Assembly: GCA_022826345.1 (NCBI GenBank)
Contig: JAJDVB010000064.1
Coordinates: 1-16,488 of the forward strand
Direction: 5' to 3'
Length of the DNA: 16,488 nucleotides
DNA from: Alphaproteobacteria bacterium
Lineage (GTDB): Bacteria; Pseudomonadota; Alphaproteobacteria; UBA828
In this document: piece by piece, positions 6,823-13,799 of the stretch
Numbering within the stretch: the first letter of the stretch is position 1
How the letters are laid out: each line of letters starts with the position of its first letter
Position numbers and translations under genes: made by a program
Notes under the pieces: generated by a model
What the model was told of the DNA's origin: nothing
Seen by the model: only the letters and a program-made list of their open reading frames with translations
The model's database searches: none

Positions 6823-7479
6823 TCAGTAAGGGGCGCCCGAGAGCGCCATCGCCACGGTATGCTCGATGTCGGAGATCGCGTTCGCCAGCTCGCGGCCGAT
6901 CAGGTCCATCTGGCGCAACTGATCGATGCGCGGGCGGCACTGCTCCATGTCCTTGCCGGGGAAGATCTCGCCCAGAATATCGCAGGCATCCACCAGGCCG
7001 ATCAGGGCGACGTCACGGGGATCGGGGATGTCCTCGGAGAACAGCACCTCCCCGATTCTGAGCTTGACCTCCTGCTCCACGTTGCCGTCGATCGTGGGAT
7101 AGCGGCGGGTGCGGAAGGCCCACATCACCCGCTCCTCGCGCACCTGCAGGATGCCGCGCGCGACGAGGCTCTCCAGCGCCTGCTCGCGAATGGCAGGCGC
7201 ATCTTCGACCGAGAGCACCCTGATCCAGGTCCGCGTATCCGATTCGCTCCCCTGTGCCGCGATCTTCGCGAGCGTGCCGTCGAGCATGGGGTTGCCGGTC
7301 GGCGTCGAGTCGTTGACCACGAGCGCCTTCGGGTCGGTGTCGATGCGGTAGGCGAACGCCAGGTCCATCAACACGGCGCCACCGATGGCACACCCGAGGT
7401 TGGCGTTGGGGATCGGCACGAACGTGCCGTCGTCGTCGTCCAGCAGCAGAAGCAGAATTTCTTCGGTGAAGGTCAGCAT
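6823..7479 (-). CDS. GPP34 (Golgi phosphoprotein 3-like) family protein
   Basis: A 218-residue protein beginning MLTFTEEILLLLLDDDDGTFVPIPN, the characteristic start of the GPP34 domain (LT-EE-LLLLLD-D-G). It continues with ANLGCAIGGAVLMDLAFAYRI, VVNDSTPTGNPMLDGTLAKIA and LESLVARGILQVREERVMWAFRTRRYPTIDG, all in family order, so the domain is full length. In eukaryotes GPP34 proteins bind phosphatidylinositol-4-phosphate and act at Golgi membranes. Bacterial members are common but mostly uncharacterised and probably membrane-peripheral. It follows the MFS gene by 94 bp on the same strand and may be the last gene of the aminotransferase-MFS unit. No strong ribosome binding site is visible (only GGATCACGC before ATG 7479). 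Confidence 0.85.
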   Translation of the reverse strand: MLTFTEEILLLLLDDDDGTFVPIPNANLGCAIGGAVLMDLAFAYRIDTDPKALVVNDSTPTGNPMLDGTLAKIAAQGSESDTRTWIRVLSVEDAPAIREQALESLVARGILQVREERVMWAFRTRRYPTIDGNVEQEVKLRIGEVLFSEDIPDPRDVALIGLVDACDILGEIFPGKDMEQCRPRIDQLRQMDLIGRELANAISDIEHTVAMALSGAPY

Positions 7480-7573
7480 GGCGTGATCCAGTTCGATCGT
7501 CGTCGCGAGCCGATAGGATCAATGGACGCCGGGTGCCGCTCTGTCAACGCCAGCGCGGCAGGGGCAGCCCAGG

Positions 7574-8785
7574 TCAGGTGCGGGGATGGCGGTCGGTTGC
7601 GATCAGGCCGGCCACGAGGCCGAGACCGGCGCCCGAGACCGCGAGCATCACCCACCAGGATGCGGCCCAACTGCCGAGGCCCTCGACCGCAGCGGCCATC
7701 ACCGGTGGGCCGAGCAGGCTGCCGATCGCCGCACCCTGCACCACGAAGCCGCTCGCCATAGCGACGAAGGCGGCGCGGGGCGCATGGGCGGCCGCACCGG
7801 CGATCGCCGCCGCCGGCAGCAGGCCGCCGACGCCGCTGAACACGAAGGCAAGCACGATCTTGAGATCGCCCGGCGTGCCGGCGAGGAAAATCCCGGCGGA
7901 AGACCCGCCCATGGCGCAGTAGGCGACCCCGATCAGCGCCCAGCGCGGCACCCGCCGGTGCATCAGCCAGGCGGCGGCGAAGTTGCCGAGGGCATTGGCC
8001 ACCACCACCATCGCGCCCCAAATCGCCGCGCCGGCCGCGCTTCGCCCCTGCGTCTCGATCAGGAAGGTCGGCAGCCAGGCCGTGATGGCGAACCACTGCA
8101 GCGTGTAGAAGGCGAACGAGAGGCCGAAGAGCCAGAGCGCTGCGCGCACCACGGTCTCGCGGACGCCGGACCAATCGAGCGCCTGGGCGTCGAAGGCGAC
8201 CGGCCAGCGCCTGGGATGCAGGCTCCAGCCGAGCGCCGCCATGAAGAGCGCGACCAGCGCTGCGCTGACCAGCCAGAAGCCGCGCCAGCCGATGGCATCG
8301 AGCAGCGCCGGCGCGATCAGCATGGCGATCGCCATGCCGAGCGGCATGTAGGCGCCCCAGATGCCGAAGGCGAGGCCGTGGTCGCGGGGCTGCGCCGCCG
8401 AGGCAATCAGCTTGGGCGCGGTCACCGTGACGCCCACGAAGCCAAACCCCTCGATGAAGCGCGCGACCAGGATCCAGGCGCTGCCGCTCACCAGCCCGCC
8501 CATCAGGCTGCCCACACCGAGGAAGGCCACACCGGCCAGCATCAACCGGCGCGGGCCGGCGCGGTCGGAGAGCAGTCCGACCGCGACGGCGACGGCGGCG
8601 CCGATCGCGTAGTAGATCGAGGTGAGCCAGCCTGCGGTGACGAGGTCGAGGCCGAGGCTCTCGCGCAGGATCGGTAGGGCCGGCGGCACCTTGCCCACCT
8701 GAAAGCCGGCGAGGATGCCGGCGCCCAGGGCCATCAGCACGATGTCCCACCGGGTCGCCGTCGCGTGTGCTGGTTCCTGACTCAT
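7574..8785 (-). CDS. Major facilitator superfamily transporter
   Basis: A 403-residue inner-membrane protein with about twelve hydrophobic helices. The MFS motif A lies between helices 2 and 3 (GLLSDRAGPRRLML, about residues 70-83). Helix 4-5 sequences ARFIEGFGFVGVTVTAPKLIAS and FGIWGAYMPLGMAIAMLIAPALL resemble CynX/NarK-like exporters and importers. A cytoplasmic loop near residue 200 (HPRRWPVAFDAQALDW) divides the two halves. It starts 18 bp after the aminotransferase stop, so the two are very likely cotranscribed. The substrate is unknown. The position beside an aminotransferase and a PEP mutase makes a phosphonate or amino-sugar-like product a candidate (inference). Confidence 0.88.
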   Translation of the reverse strand: MSQEPAHATATRWDIVLMALGAGILAGFQVGKVPPALPILRESLGLDLVTAGWLTSIYYAIGAAVAVAVGLLSDRAGPRRLMLAGVAFLGVGSLMGGLVSGSAWILVARFIEGFGFVGVTVTAPKLIASAAQPRDHGLAFGIWGAYMPLGMAIAMLIAPALLDAIGWRGFWLVSAALVALFMAALGWSLHPRRWPVAFDAQALDWSGVRETVVRAALWLFGLSFAFYTLQWFAITAWLPTFLIETQGRSAAGAAIWGAMVVVANALGNFAAAWLMHRRVPRWALIGVAYCAMGGSSAGIFLAGTPGDLKIVLAFVFSGVGGLLPAAAIAGAAAHAPRAAFVAMASGFVVQGAAIGSLLGPPVMAAAVEGLGSWAASWWVMLAVSGAGLGLVAGLIATDRHPRT

Positions 8786-8803
8786 GACGATGGCGGCCCG
8801 TCG

Positions 8804-9958
8804 TCACCCCGTCGCCGCGTCCCGCACGGCCCGCGCGATCCGCCTGGCCGTCTCTTCGTCGAGGTCGGCGTGCATCGGCAGGCACAGCACCTGCCGGCTC
8901 AGCCGTTCACTCACCGGCAGCGAGCCGGGGCCGTCTCCGTGAGCACGATAGGCCGGTTGCAGGTGCATCGGCACCGGGTAGTGGATCGCGGTCGGAATCC
9001 CCTGCGCCGCGAGCGCCGCCTGGACCTCGTCGCGCCGCTCCAGCCGGATCGTGTACTGCGCCCAGGTCGAGCGCCGTCCCGGCAACCGCTCCGGCAGGCC
9101 GACGGCTCCGTCGAGCATCGCATCGTATGCCGACGCCACCCGCTCCCGCGCGTCGATCTCGGCATCGAAGGCGGCGAGCTTGACCAGAAGAACCGCTGCC
9201 TGAAGTGTATCGAGGCGGCTGTTGAGCCCGACCCGGACGATGTCGTACTTGCCCTCGCCCTGGCCATGCTGGCGGATCGAGCGCCAGCGCGCCGCCCGCT
9301 CCCCATCGTCGGTGAAGAGCGCGCCGCCGTCGCCATAGGCGCCGAGCGGCTTGGCAGGATAGAAGCTGGTGGTGGTGACCGGCGCAAGCGCGCCCACCGG
9401 ACGCCCGCCGCTCGCCCCGCCAAAACTCTGGGCCGCGTCGCCGATCAGCAGCAGGCCCCGCTCCGCCGCCAGCGGTGCGAGCGCGTCGTAGTCCGCCGCC
9501 TGGCCGAACAGGTCCGCCGCGATCACCGCCCGTGGCGTGAGCCGCCCGTCTGCCGTCACGCGGTCGATGCGCGCCGCGAGGTCAGCGGGGTCCATCATGA
9601 AGCTCTCCTCCGCCACATCGACGAAGACCGGCGTCGCCCCCACTAGCGCCACCACGCCCGCCGTCGCGGGAAAGGTGAAGCCGGGGACGAAGACCGCATC
9701 GCCCGGCCCGATCCCTTCGGCCATCAACGCGATCTGGAGGGCGTCGGTGCCGCTCGCGCAGGTGACCGCGTGGGCAGCGCCGGCACGCGCGGCGAGCGCC
9801 GCCTCCAGCTCCGCCACCGCCGGCCCCAGGACGAAGCGGCCGTCCTCCAGCACGTGCGCGAGCGCAGCGTCGATGTCCGCTTTCAGGCGCCGGTACTGCG
9901 CATCCAGGTCGATGAAGGCGATGGGGTCGCGGCTGGCGTCGTGATCGGCGGGTGACAT
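8804..9958 (-). CDS. DegT/DnrJ/EryC1/StrS-family PLP aminotransferase
   Basis: A 384-residue PLP enzyme of the sugar-aminotransferase fold. The N-terminus [21 protein letters not shown] is typical of WbpE/PglE-like members. [12 protein letters not shown] (67-78) binds phosphate, DAAQSFG (174-180) supplies the PLP-pyridine Asp and the stacking Gln, and [16 protein letters not shown] holds the Schiff-base Lys at about 203 (KPLG where KNLG is common). [12 protein letters not shown] near the C-terminus is also conserved. The start ATG 9958 is chosen because of GGAG five bases upstream and the family-like N-terminus. The frame stays open upstream to 10051 but that extension is Arg-rich and unconvincing. 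Family members transaminate keto-sugars. Next to PEP mutase it might instead act on a phosphonate keto acid or aldehyde, or build a sugar carrier (inference). Confidence 0.88.
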   Translation of the reverse strand: MSPADHDASRDPIAFIDLDAQYRRLKADIDAALAHVLEDGRFVLGPAVAELEAALAARAGAAHAVTCASGTDALQIALMAEGIGPGDAVFVPGFTFPATAGVVALVGATPVFVDVAEESFMMDPADLAARIDRVTADGRLTPRAVIAADLFGQAADYDALAPLAAERGLLLIGDAAQSFGGASGGRPVGALAPVTTTSFYPAKPLGAYGDGGALFTDDGERAARWRSIRQHGQGEGKYDIVRVGLNSRLDTLQAAVLLVKLAAFDAEIDARERVASAYDAMLDGAVGLPERLPGRRSTWAQYTIRLERRDEVQAALAAQGIPTAIHYPVPMHLQPAYRAHGDGPGSLPVSERLSRQVLCLPMHADLDEETARRIARAVRDAATG

Positions 9959-10164
9959 GCGGCTCCGTCTTTGTCGGTCGTGTCGGGAGACGCCGCGGCG
10001 GTCGCAGCCTCGGCGTCGCGGGCGGTGCGCCGTTGCGCGTCGCACTCCCAATGAGGGCAGGGTTCGGGGCGCCGCATTGCATCGGCACCGGCTTGTCGTT
10101 ACCCTTTTATATCATCGTGATACCGCAGGTTCATGGACGAACGGGCGGGAACCGGCGATTTCTC
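9959..10164. promoter_or_regulatory. Divergent intergenic region with AT-rich dyad
   Basis: These 206 bp separate the leftward aminotransferase unit from the rightward PEP mutase gene and must carry both promoters. An AT-rich patch at about 10093-10125 contains TTGTCG and the perfect dyad TATCA-TCG-TGATA (10110-10122), a candidate operator or promoter element for the rightward gene. No confident -35/-10 pair could be assigned. Confidence 0.4.
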
Positions 10165-11829
10165 ATGGCGGCAAGACTACCCATCGGCAGCGCTGACGCG
10201 CCGACGCAGCCGGCCTCGAAGGCCGCGCGGCTGCGCGCCCTGCTGCAGGCTCCTGCCCTCTCCTTCATCATGGAGGCGCATAACGGCCTCTCCGCCAAGA
10301 TCGTGGAGGAGGCCGGATTCGAGGGTATCTGGGCCTCCGGCCTCTCGATGTCGGCGGCGCTCGGCGTGCGCGACAACAACGAGGCCTCCTGGACCCAGGT
10401 CCTGGAAATGCTGGAGTTCATGGCCGACGCCACCACGATCCCGATCCTGGTGGACGGCGACACCGGCTACGGCAACTTCAACAACGTGCGCCGCCTGGTG
10501 AAGAAGCTCTGCCAGCGCGGCATCGGCGGGGTCTGCATCGAAGACAAGCTCTTCCCCAAAACCAACTCCTTCATCGGCGAGAACCAGCCGCTGGCGGACG
10601 TGGACGAGTTCTGCGGCCGGATCAAGGCCGGCAAGGACAGCCAGAGCGACGACGACTTCCAGCTCGTCGCCCGCGTCGAGGCGCTGATCGCCGGCTGGGG
10701 CATGGACGAGGCGCTGCGCCGCGCGGAGGCCTATCGCGAGGCCGGCGCCGACGCGGTGCTGATCCACTCCAAGAAGGAGACCGCCGACGAGATCACCGGC
10801 TTCTGCGAATCCTGGGGCGGCCGCGCGCCGGTGGTGATCGTGCCGACCATGTACCACCGCACGCCGACGCAGACCTTCCGCGACGCCGGCGTCTCCATGG
10901 TGATCTGGGCCAACCACAACATGCGGGCCGCGGTCTCAGCGATGCGCTCGGTGTGCCAGGCCATCAAGGAGAGCGAGTCCCTCACCGCCGTCGAGGAAGA
11001 GATCGCGCCGGTGCACGAGGTGTTCGCGCTCACCGGCCAGGAGGAGCTTGCGGCGGCCGAGGCCCGCTACCTCACCGCCGCCGGCGGACCCCGCGCGATC
11101 CTGCTCGCGGCCTCGCGCGGCGAGGAGCTCGGCCCGCTCACCGAGCGGCGCCCGAAGTGCATGATCGACGTGAGGGGCGAGCCCCTGCTGCAACGCCTGG
11201 TCCGGACGCTGAACGGGAGCGGCCTGCGCGACGTGATCGTGGTGCGCGGCTACCGCAAGGAGGCCATCGACCTCGCCGGCATCGAGTCGGTGGACAACGA
11301 CCGCTACGACCAGACCGGCGAAGCCGCCTCCCTCGCCTGCGCCTACAACCGCCTCCACGGGCCCTGCCTGATCTCCTACGGCGACATCCTGTTCCGCCGG
11401 CACGTTCTGGACGGGCTTCTCGCCGCCGACGGTGACATCGTGACGGTGGTCGATGCCCGGCGCCGCACCGACAGTGCCCGCTCCCCCGACCGCACGGTCG
11501 ACTGGGTGCGCTGCTCGCGGCCCTTCACCGGCAGCTATCTCGACGACGAGCGCGTGACGCTGGAGGCGATCGGGAGCGACGCAACGGAGCCAGAGGCCGC
11601 CCACGGCGAGTTCATCGGTCTCACCAGGCTGAGCGAGCACGGCGCCACGCTGGTGCGGGGCGCGCTCGACGCCATGAGCAAGGACGGCAGCCTCGATTCC
11701 GCCGACCTGCCCGAGCTTCTGGCCCGCCTCGTCGCCCAAGGCGCCGCCATCGACGTGCTCTACATCACCGGCCACTGGCTCGACGTGGACGACGCCTTCG
11801 ACCTCGCCTCCCTGCGCAACCTGGTCTAG
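10165..11829 (+). CDS. Phosphoenolpyruvate mutase fused to a phosphonate cytidylyltransferase-like domain
   Basis: A 554-residue two-domain enzyme. Residues ~20-290 are PEP mutase (isocitrate-lyase fold): [29 protein letters not shown] (36-64), [10 protein letters not shown] (95-104) and the diagnostic [10 protein letters not shown] (126-135), matching EDKxxxxxNS. That motif separates true C-P-bond-forming PEP mutases from lyases. Residues ~310-554 are a nucleotidyltransferase: [33 protein letters not shown] (metal-binding Asp) and [12 protein letters not shown]. The same order occurs in PEP mutase-PntC fusions, where the second domain makes CMP-2-aminoethylphosphonate. LAAS replaces the usual LAAG. 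The start is ATG 10165; the ribosome binding site is poor, and upstream in-frame codons read Arg-rich nonsense. It would convert PEP to phosphonopyruvate and activate a downstream phosphonate with CTP. No phosphonopyruvate decarboxylase is in the window. Confidence 0.9.
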   Translation: MAARLPIGSADAPTQPASKAARLRALLQAPALSFIMEAHNGLSAKIVEEAGFEGIWASGLSMSAALGVRDNNEASWTQVLEMLEFMADATTIPILVDGDTGYGNFNNVRRLVKKLCQRGIGGVCIEDKLFPKTNSFIGENQPLADVDEFCGRIKAGKDSQSDDDFQLVARVEALIAGWGMDEALRRAEAYREAGADAVLIHSKKETADEITGFCESWGGRAPVVIVPTMYHRTPTQTFRDAGVSMVIWANHNMRAAVSAMRSVCQAIKESESLTAVEEEIAPVHEVFALTGQEELAAAEARYLTAAGGPRAILLAASRGEELGPLTERRPKCMIDVRGEPLLQRLVRTLNGSGLRDVIVVRGYRKEAIDLAGIESVDNDRYDQTGEAASLACAYNRLHGPCLISYGDILFRRHVLDGLLAADGDIVTVVDARRRTDSARSPDRTVDWVRCSRPFTGSYLDDERVTLEAIGSDATEPEAAHGEFIGLTRLSEHGATLVRGALDAMSKDGSLDSADLPELLARLVAQGAAIDVLYITGHWLDVDDAFDLASLRNLV

Positions 11830-11945
11830 CCGCTCACTTACACTCTCCGAGTTTCTGGACCTCCAGGTCCGTCGGACGCGGTCGAAGAGCCGGGCCGGGA
11901 GCGCAGAGGGTTGCGCTGTGCGTCGATACCGGAGAAAGAAGGGCC

Positions 11946-12782
11946 ATGCCCAAGGTGCTGACAGAAGCCGCGGTCGCGCAGTACGGACGGGACGGCTACT
12001 GCACGCCGTTCGGCCTGCTCCAGCCGGAGGAAGCAACCGCAATGCGCGGCGCGCTGGAGCGGTTGGAGGCGGAACGCGGCGGGCCTCGCAAGGACGCATT
12101 TCGCATCAAGGGCCACCTGCTCCTGCGCTGGATGACGGACCTGGTCCGCAATCCCCGGCTGCTGGACGCGGTGGAGGACCTCATCGGCCCCGACATCCTG
12201 TGTTGGACCAGCCAGTGGTGGATCAAGGAGCCGCACTCGCCCCAGTTCGTCTCCTGGCATCAGGACAGCAATTACTGGGGCCTGGATACGGACCACCTGG
12301 TGAGCGCGTGGGTGGCCCTCTCGCCGGCGACGGTGGAGAGCGGGTGCATGCGCTTCATGCCCGGCAGCCATCGCGGCCCCAGGTTGCCGCACCGCGAAAC
12401 CTGGCACGACGACAACATGCTGTCGCGCGGCCAGGAGATCAGCGCGGGGATCGACGAAGCCCGCGCCGTCAACATGGAGGTCGCCACCGGCGAGGCGGCG
12501 CTCTTCTCGTACCGCCTCGCGCATGCCTCTCATCCCAATCGCAGCGACGACCGGCGCATCGGCATCGCCATTCGCTACATGCCGCCCGACGCGCGCCAGA
12601 CCCTCGCCGACTGGGACAGCGCGACCCTGGTCAGAGGCGAGGACAGGTTCGGCTACTTCGAGCACGAGCCGACGCCGGCCTGCGACTTCGATCCGATCGC
12701 GGTCGCGTACCACAAGCGCACGGAACGCAACCACCGCCGCATCGTCTACCACGGTTCGGTCCGGACGGAGCACCGCATCTAG
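11946..12782 (+). CDS. Phytanoyl-CoA dioxygenase (PhyH) family Fe(II)/2-oxoglutarate oxygenase
   Basis: A 278-residue non-haem iron oxygenase. The facial triad is visible as His105 and Asp107 in SWHQDSNYWGL and His193 in LAHASHPNRS. The following DDRRIGIAIRYM supplies the 2-oxoglutarate-binding Arg. AWVALSPATVESGCMRFMPGSH is the conserved core strand pair, and DNMLSRGQEI is a motif seen in many uncharacterised PhyH proteins. ATG 11946 has a strong GGAGAAAGAAGG upstream. It follows the PEP mutase gene by 116 bp on the same strand. PhyH-fold oxygenases are known in phosphonate metabolism (hydroxylation at the carbon next to phosphorus, as in PhnY*/TmpA) and in tailoring phosphonate antibiotics. 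Hydroxylation of a phosphonate here is inferred from position only. Ectoine-type or other small-molecule hydroxylation is the alternative. Confidence 0.85.
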   Translation: MPKVLTEAAVAQYGRDGYCTPFGLLQPEEATAMRGALERLEAERGGPRKDAFRIKGHLLLRWMTDLVRNPRLLDAVEDLIGPDILCWTSQWWIKEPHSPQFVSWHQDSNYWGLDTDHLVSAWVALSPATVESGCMRFMPGSHRGPRLPHRETWHDDNMLSRGQEISAGIDEARAVNMEVATGEAALFSYRLAHASHPNRSDDRRIGIAIRYMPPDARQTLADWDSATLVRGEDRFGYFEHEPTPACDFDPIAVAYHKRTERNHRRIVYHGSVRTEHRI

Positions 12783-12826
12783 TGTCGTGTTTCTGAAGTT
12801 TCTATCGTTGCGCGCCGCCCCCAACT

Positions 12827-12996
12827 CGTCATGGCCGGGCTTGTCCCGGCCATCCATGAGTTTTTTCGAGAAGCAAGGGCAAAGAACGTGGATGGCCGGA
12901 ATAAATCCGGCCATGACGAAGTGTGAGAGCGGCTGGGGTGGAGGGATCGCTCACCGGCCCTACCATGTGCAAATTAACTTTGGAAACCGGACGCTA
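12827..12996. repeat. Two-module dispersed palindromic repeat
   Basis: The first module (about 12827-12919) is bounded by inverted CGTCATGGCCGG / CCGGCCATGACG. It contains two near-perfect hairpins, ATGGCCGGG-CTTGT-CCCGGCCAT (12831-12853) and ATGGCCGGA-ATAAA-TCCGGCCAT (12892-12914). The first module recurs at about 15693-15784. A second module (to about 12996) recurs at 128-217. It lies between two convergent genes. This family of non-coding repeats is widespread in alphaproteobacteria. Confidence 0.75.
12831..12866 (+). terminator. Possible terminator formed by the repeat hairpin
   Basis: A 9-bp GC-rich stem with a 5-base loop (12831-12853) is followed by CCATGAG and a run of six T (12861-12866), 50 bp after the dioxygenase stop. 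The T run is offset by several bases from the stem, so termination is plausible but not certain. It could serve the convergent gene pair. Confidence 0.4.
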
Positions 12997-13000
12997 GTCG

Positions 13001-13609
13001 TCACTCTTGATCCTTCGGCCATTTGCCGTACAAGTCCGCGCTGCGAACTCGCAGTCCAGTGAACCCAAGTGGATCGCTGCGTTCTACTAAGGGCGTTAAG
13101 TCGATTTGCGTTTCGTCAATGAGCGCGAAGAGAATTCCGTTGGGCGACGTGGGATTGCGCGGGACTACAACCGGTCGCGGCCTAAGTTCTCTGCATTTTC
13201 GGGCGCTGATGCGTTCTGGAACATTGAAATCACCTAACATCCCGATGACGGGAATTTTGTCGGCACACATCTCTTTATGAAGCGCTTCGAAAGCTTGTTG
13301 CTCTGCATCGCCAGAGTTATTAAAGGTGTGTGCACTCGTCTTCACGATATGCTCAATAGCATCTCGAATCGGGACATCGAAATTGCTGAAATCGTTTGCT
13401 AAATCTGGAGTAACATTGTGTGCCTCATTGTGGCGTGCCCACCAGTCTTTAATCTGGCGCCCGAATGCCAAGGGCAATCCGGCAGTGGCCAGCGCCGCAG
13501 CGGTCAGAACCATCCCCCACAGAGGCAATTGTTCGAACACGCCCTGTACAACCATCGTGGCTACCGCGAGGGACAGCCACCAGAGTCCAAGGCCGACGAG
13601 CTTCAACAT
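13001..13609 (-). CDS. Hypothetical two-TM protein with cytoplasmic domain
   Basis: About 202 residues; family not recognised. From ATG 13609 it begins MLKLVGLGLWWLSLAVATMVVQGVF (first membrane helix), then a second helix (LWGMVLTAAALATAGLPLAF). A soluble region of ~145 residues follows, beginning RQIKDWWARHNEAHNVTPDLANDFSNFDVPIRDAIEHIV and containing PVIGMLGDFNVPERISARKCREL and SPNGILFALIDETQIDLTPLV. The short external turn suggests both ends are cytoplasmic. A GTG at 13630 could add seven residues. Base composition is lower in GC than the flanking dioxygenase and hyuB genes, suggesting separate acquisition. It is alone on its strand, convergent to the dioxygenase and divergent from hyuB. 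No function can be assigned. Confidence 0.65.
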   Translation of the reverse strand: MLKLVGLGLWWLSLAVATMVVQGVFEQLPLWGMVLTAAALATAGLPLAFGRQIKDWWARHNEAHNVTPDLANDFSNFDVPIRDAIEHIVKTSAHTFNNSGDAEQQAFEALHKEMCADKIPVIGMLGDFNVPERISARKCRELRPRPVVVPRNPTSPNGILFALIDETQIDLTPLVERSDPLGFTGLRVRSADLYGKWPKDQE

Positions 13610-13666
13610 GCTCGGAGCGTACCGCCCCACTCTGACGTGTCCACTTCATAATCGCGTCCAGCAATA

Positions 13667-13691
13667 TCCCGCTTTGTCCCGCAAAATCCCG
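13667..13691. promoter_or_regulatory. Three phased TCCCG repeats between divergent genes
   Basis: TCCCG occurs at 13667, 13677 and 13687, exactly 10 bp apart (contexts TATCCCGC, TGTCCCGC, AATCCCGG), so all three fall on nearly the same helical face. They sit 58 bp upstream of the hypothetical gene's ATG and about 110 bp upstream of hyuB. A regulator-binding array is possible. Chance in a CG-rich region cannot be excluded. Confidence 0.3.
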
Positions 13692-13799
13692 GTTCTGGTC
13701 CGCCTTCGGCCGAGTCGGCCGGATGGACGCCGCGGCGGGAATTTGGCAAGCTCGCTGCCGCCCGGCGCAGCCCGCGCCGGCCCTCCGGGAATAGCCGCC

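Noticed and set aside
7586..8677. Plus-strand open frame opposite the MFS gene
   Set aside because: Composition is Arg/Gly/His/Ala-rich with no membrane or domain pattern, while the minus strand has a full MFS protein.
11857..11870. GGACCTCCAGGTCC as a terminator after the PEP mutase gene
   Set aside because: The stem is only 5 bp with a 4-base loop and has no T run after it, so it is too weak to call.
10936..12099. Minus-strand frame opposite the PEP mutase-PntC and dioxygenase genes
   Set aside because: It crosses two well-supported genes and an intergenic gap and has antisense composition.
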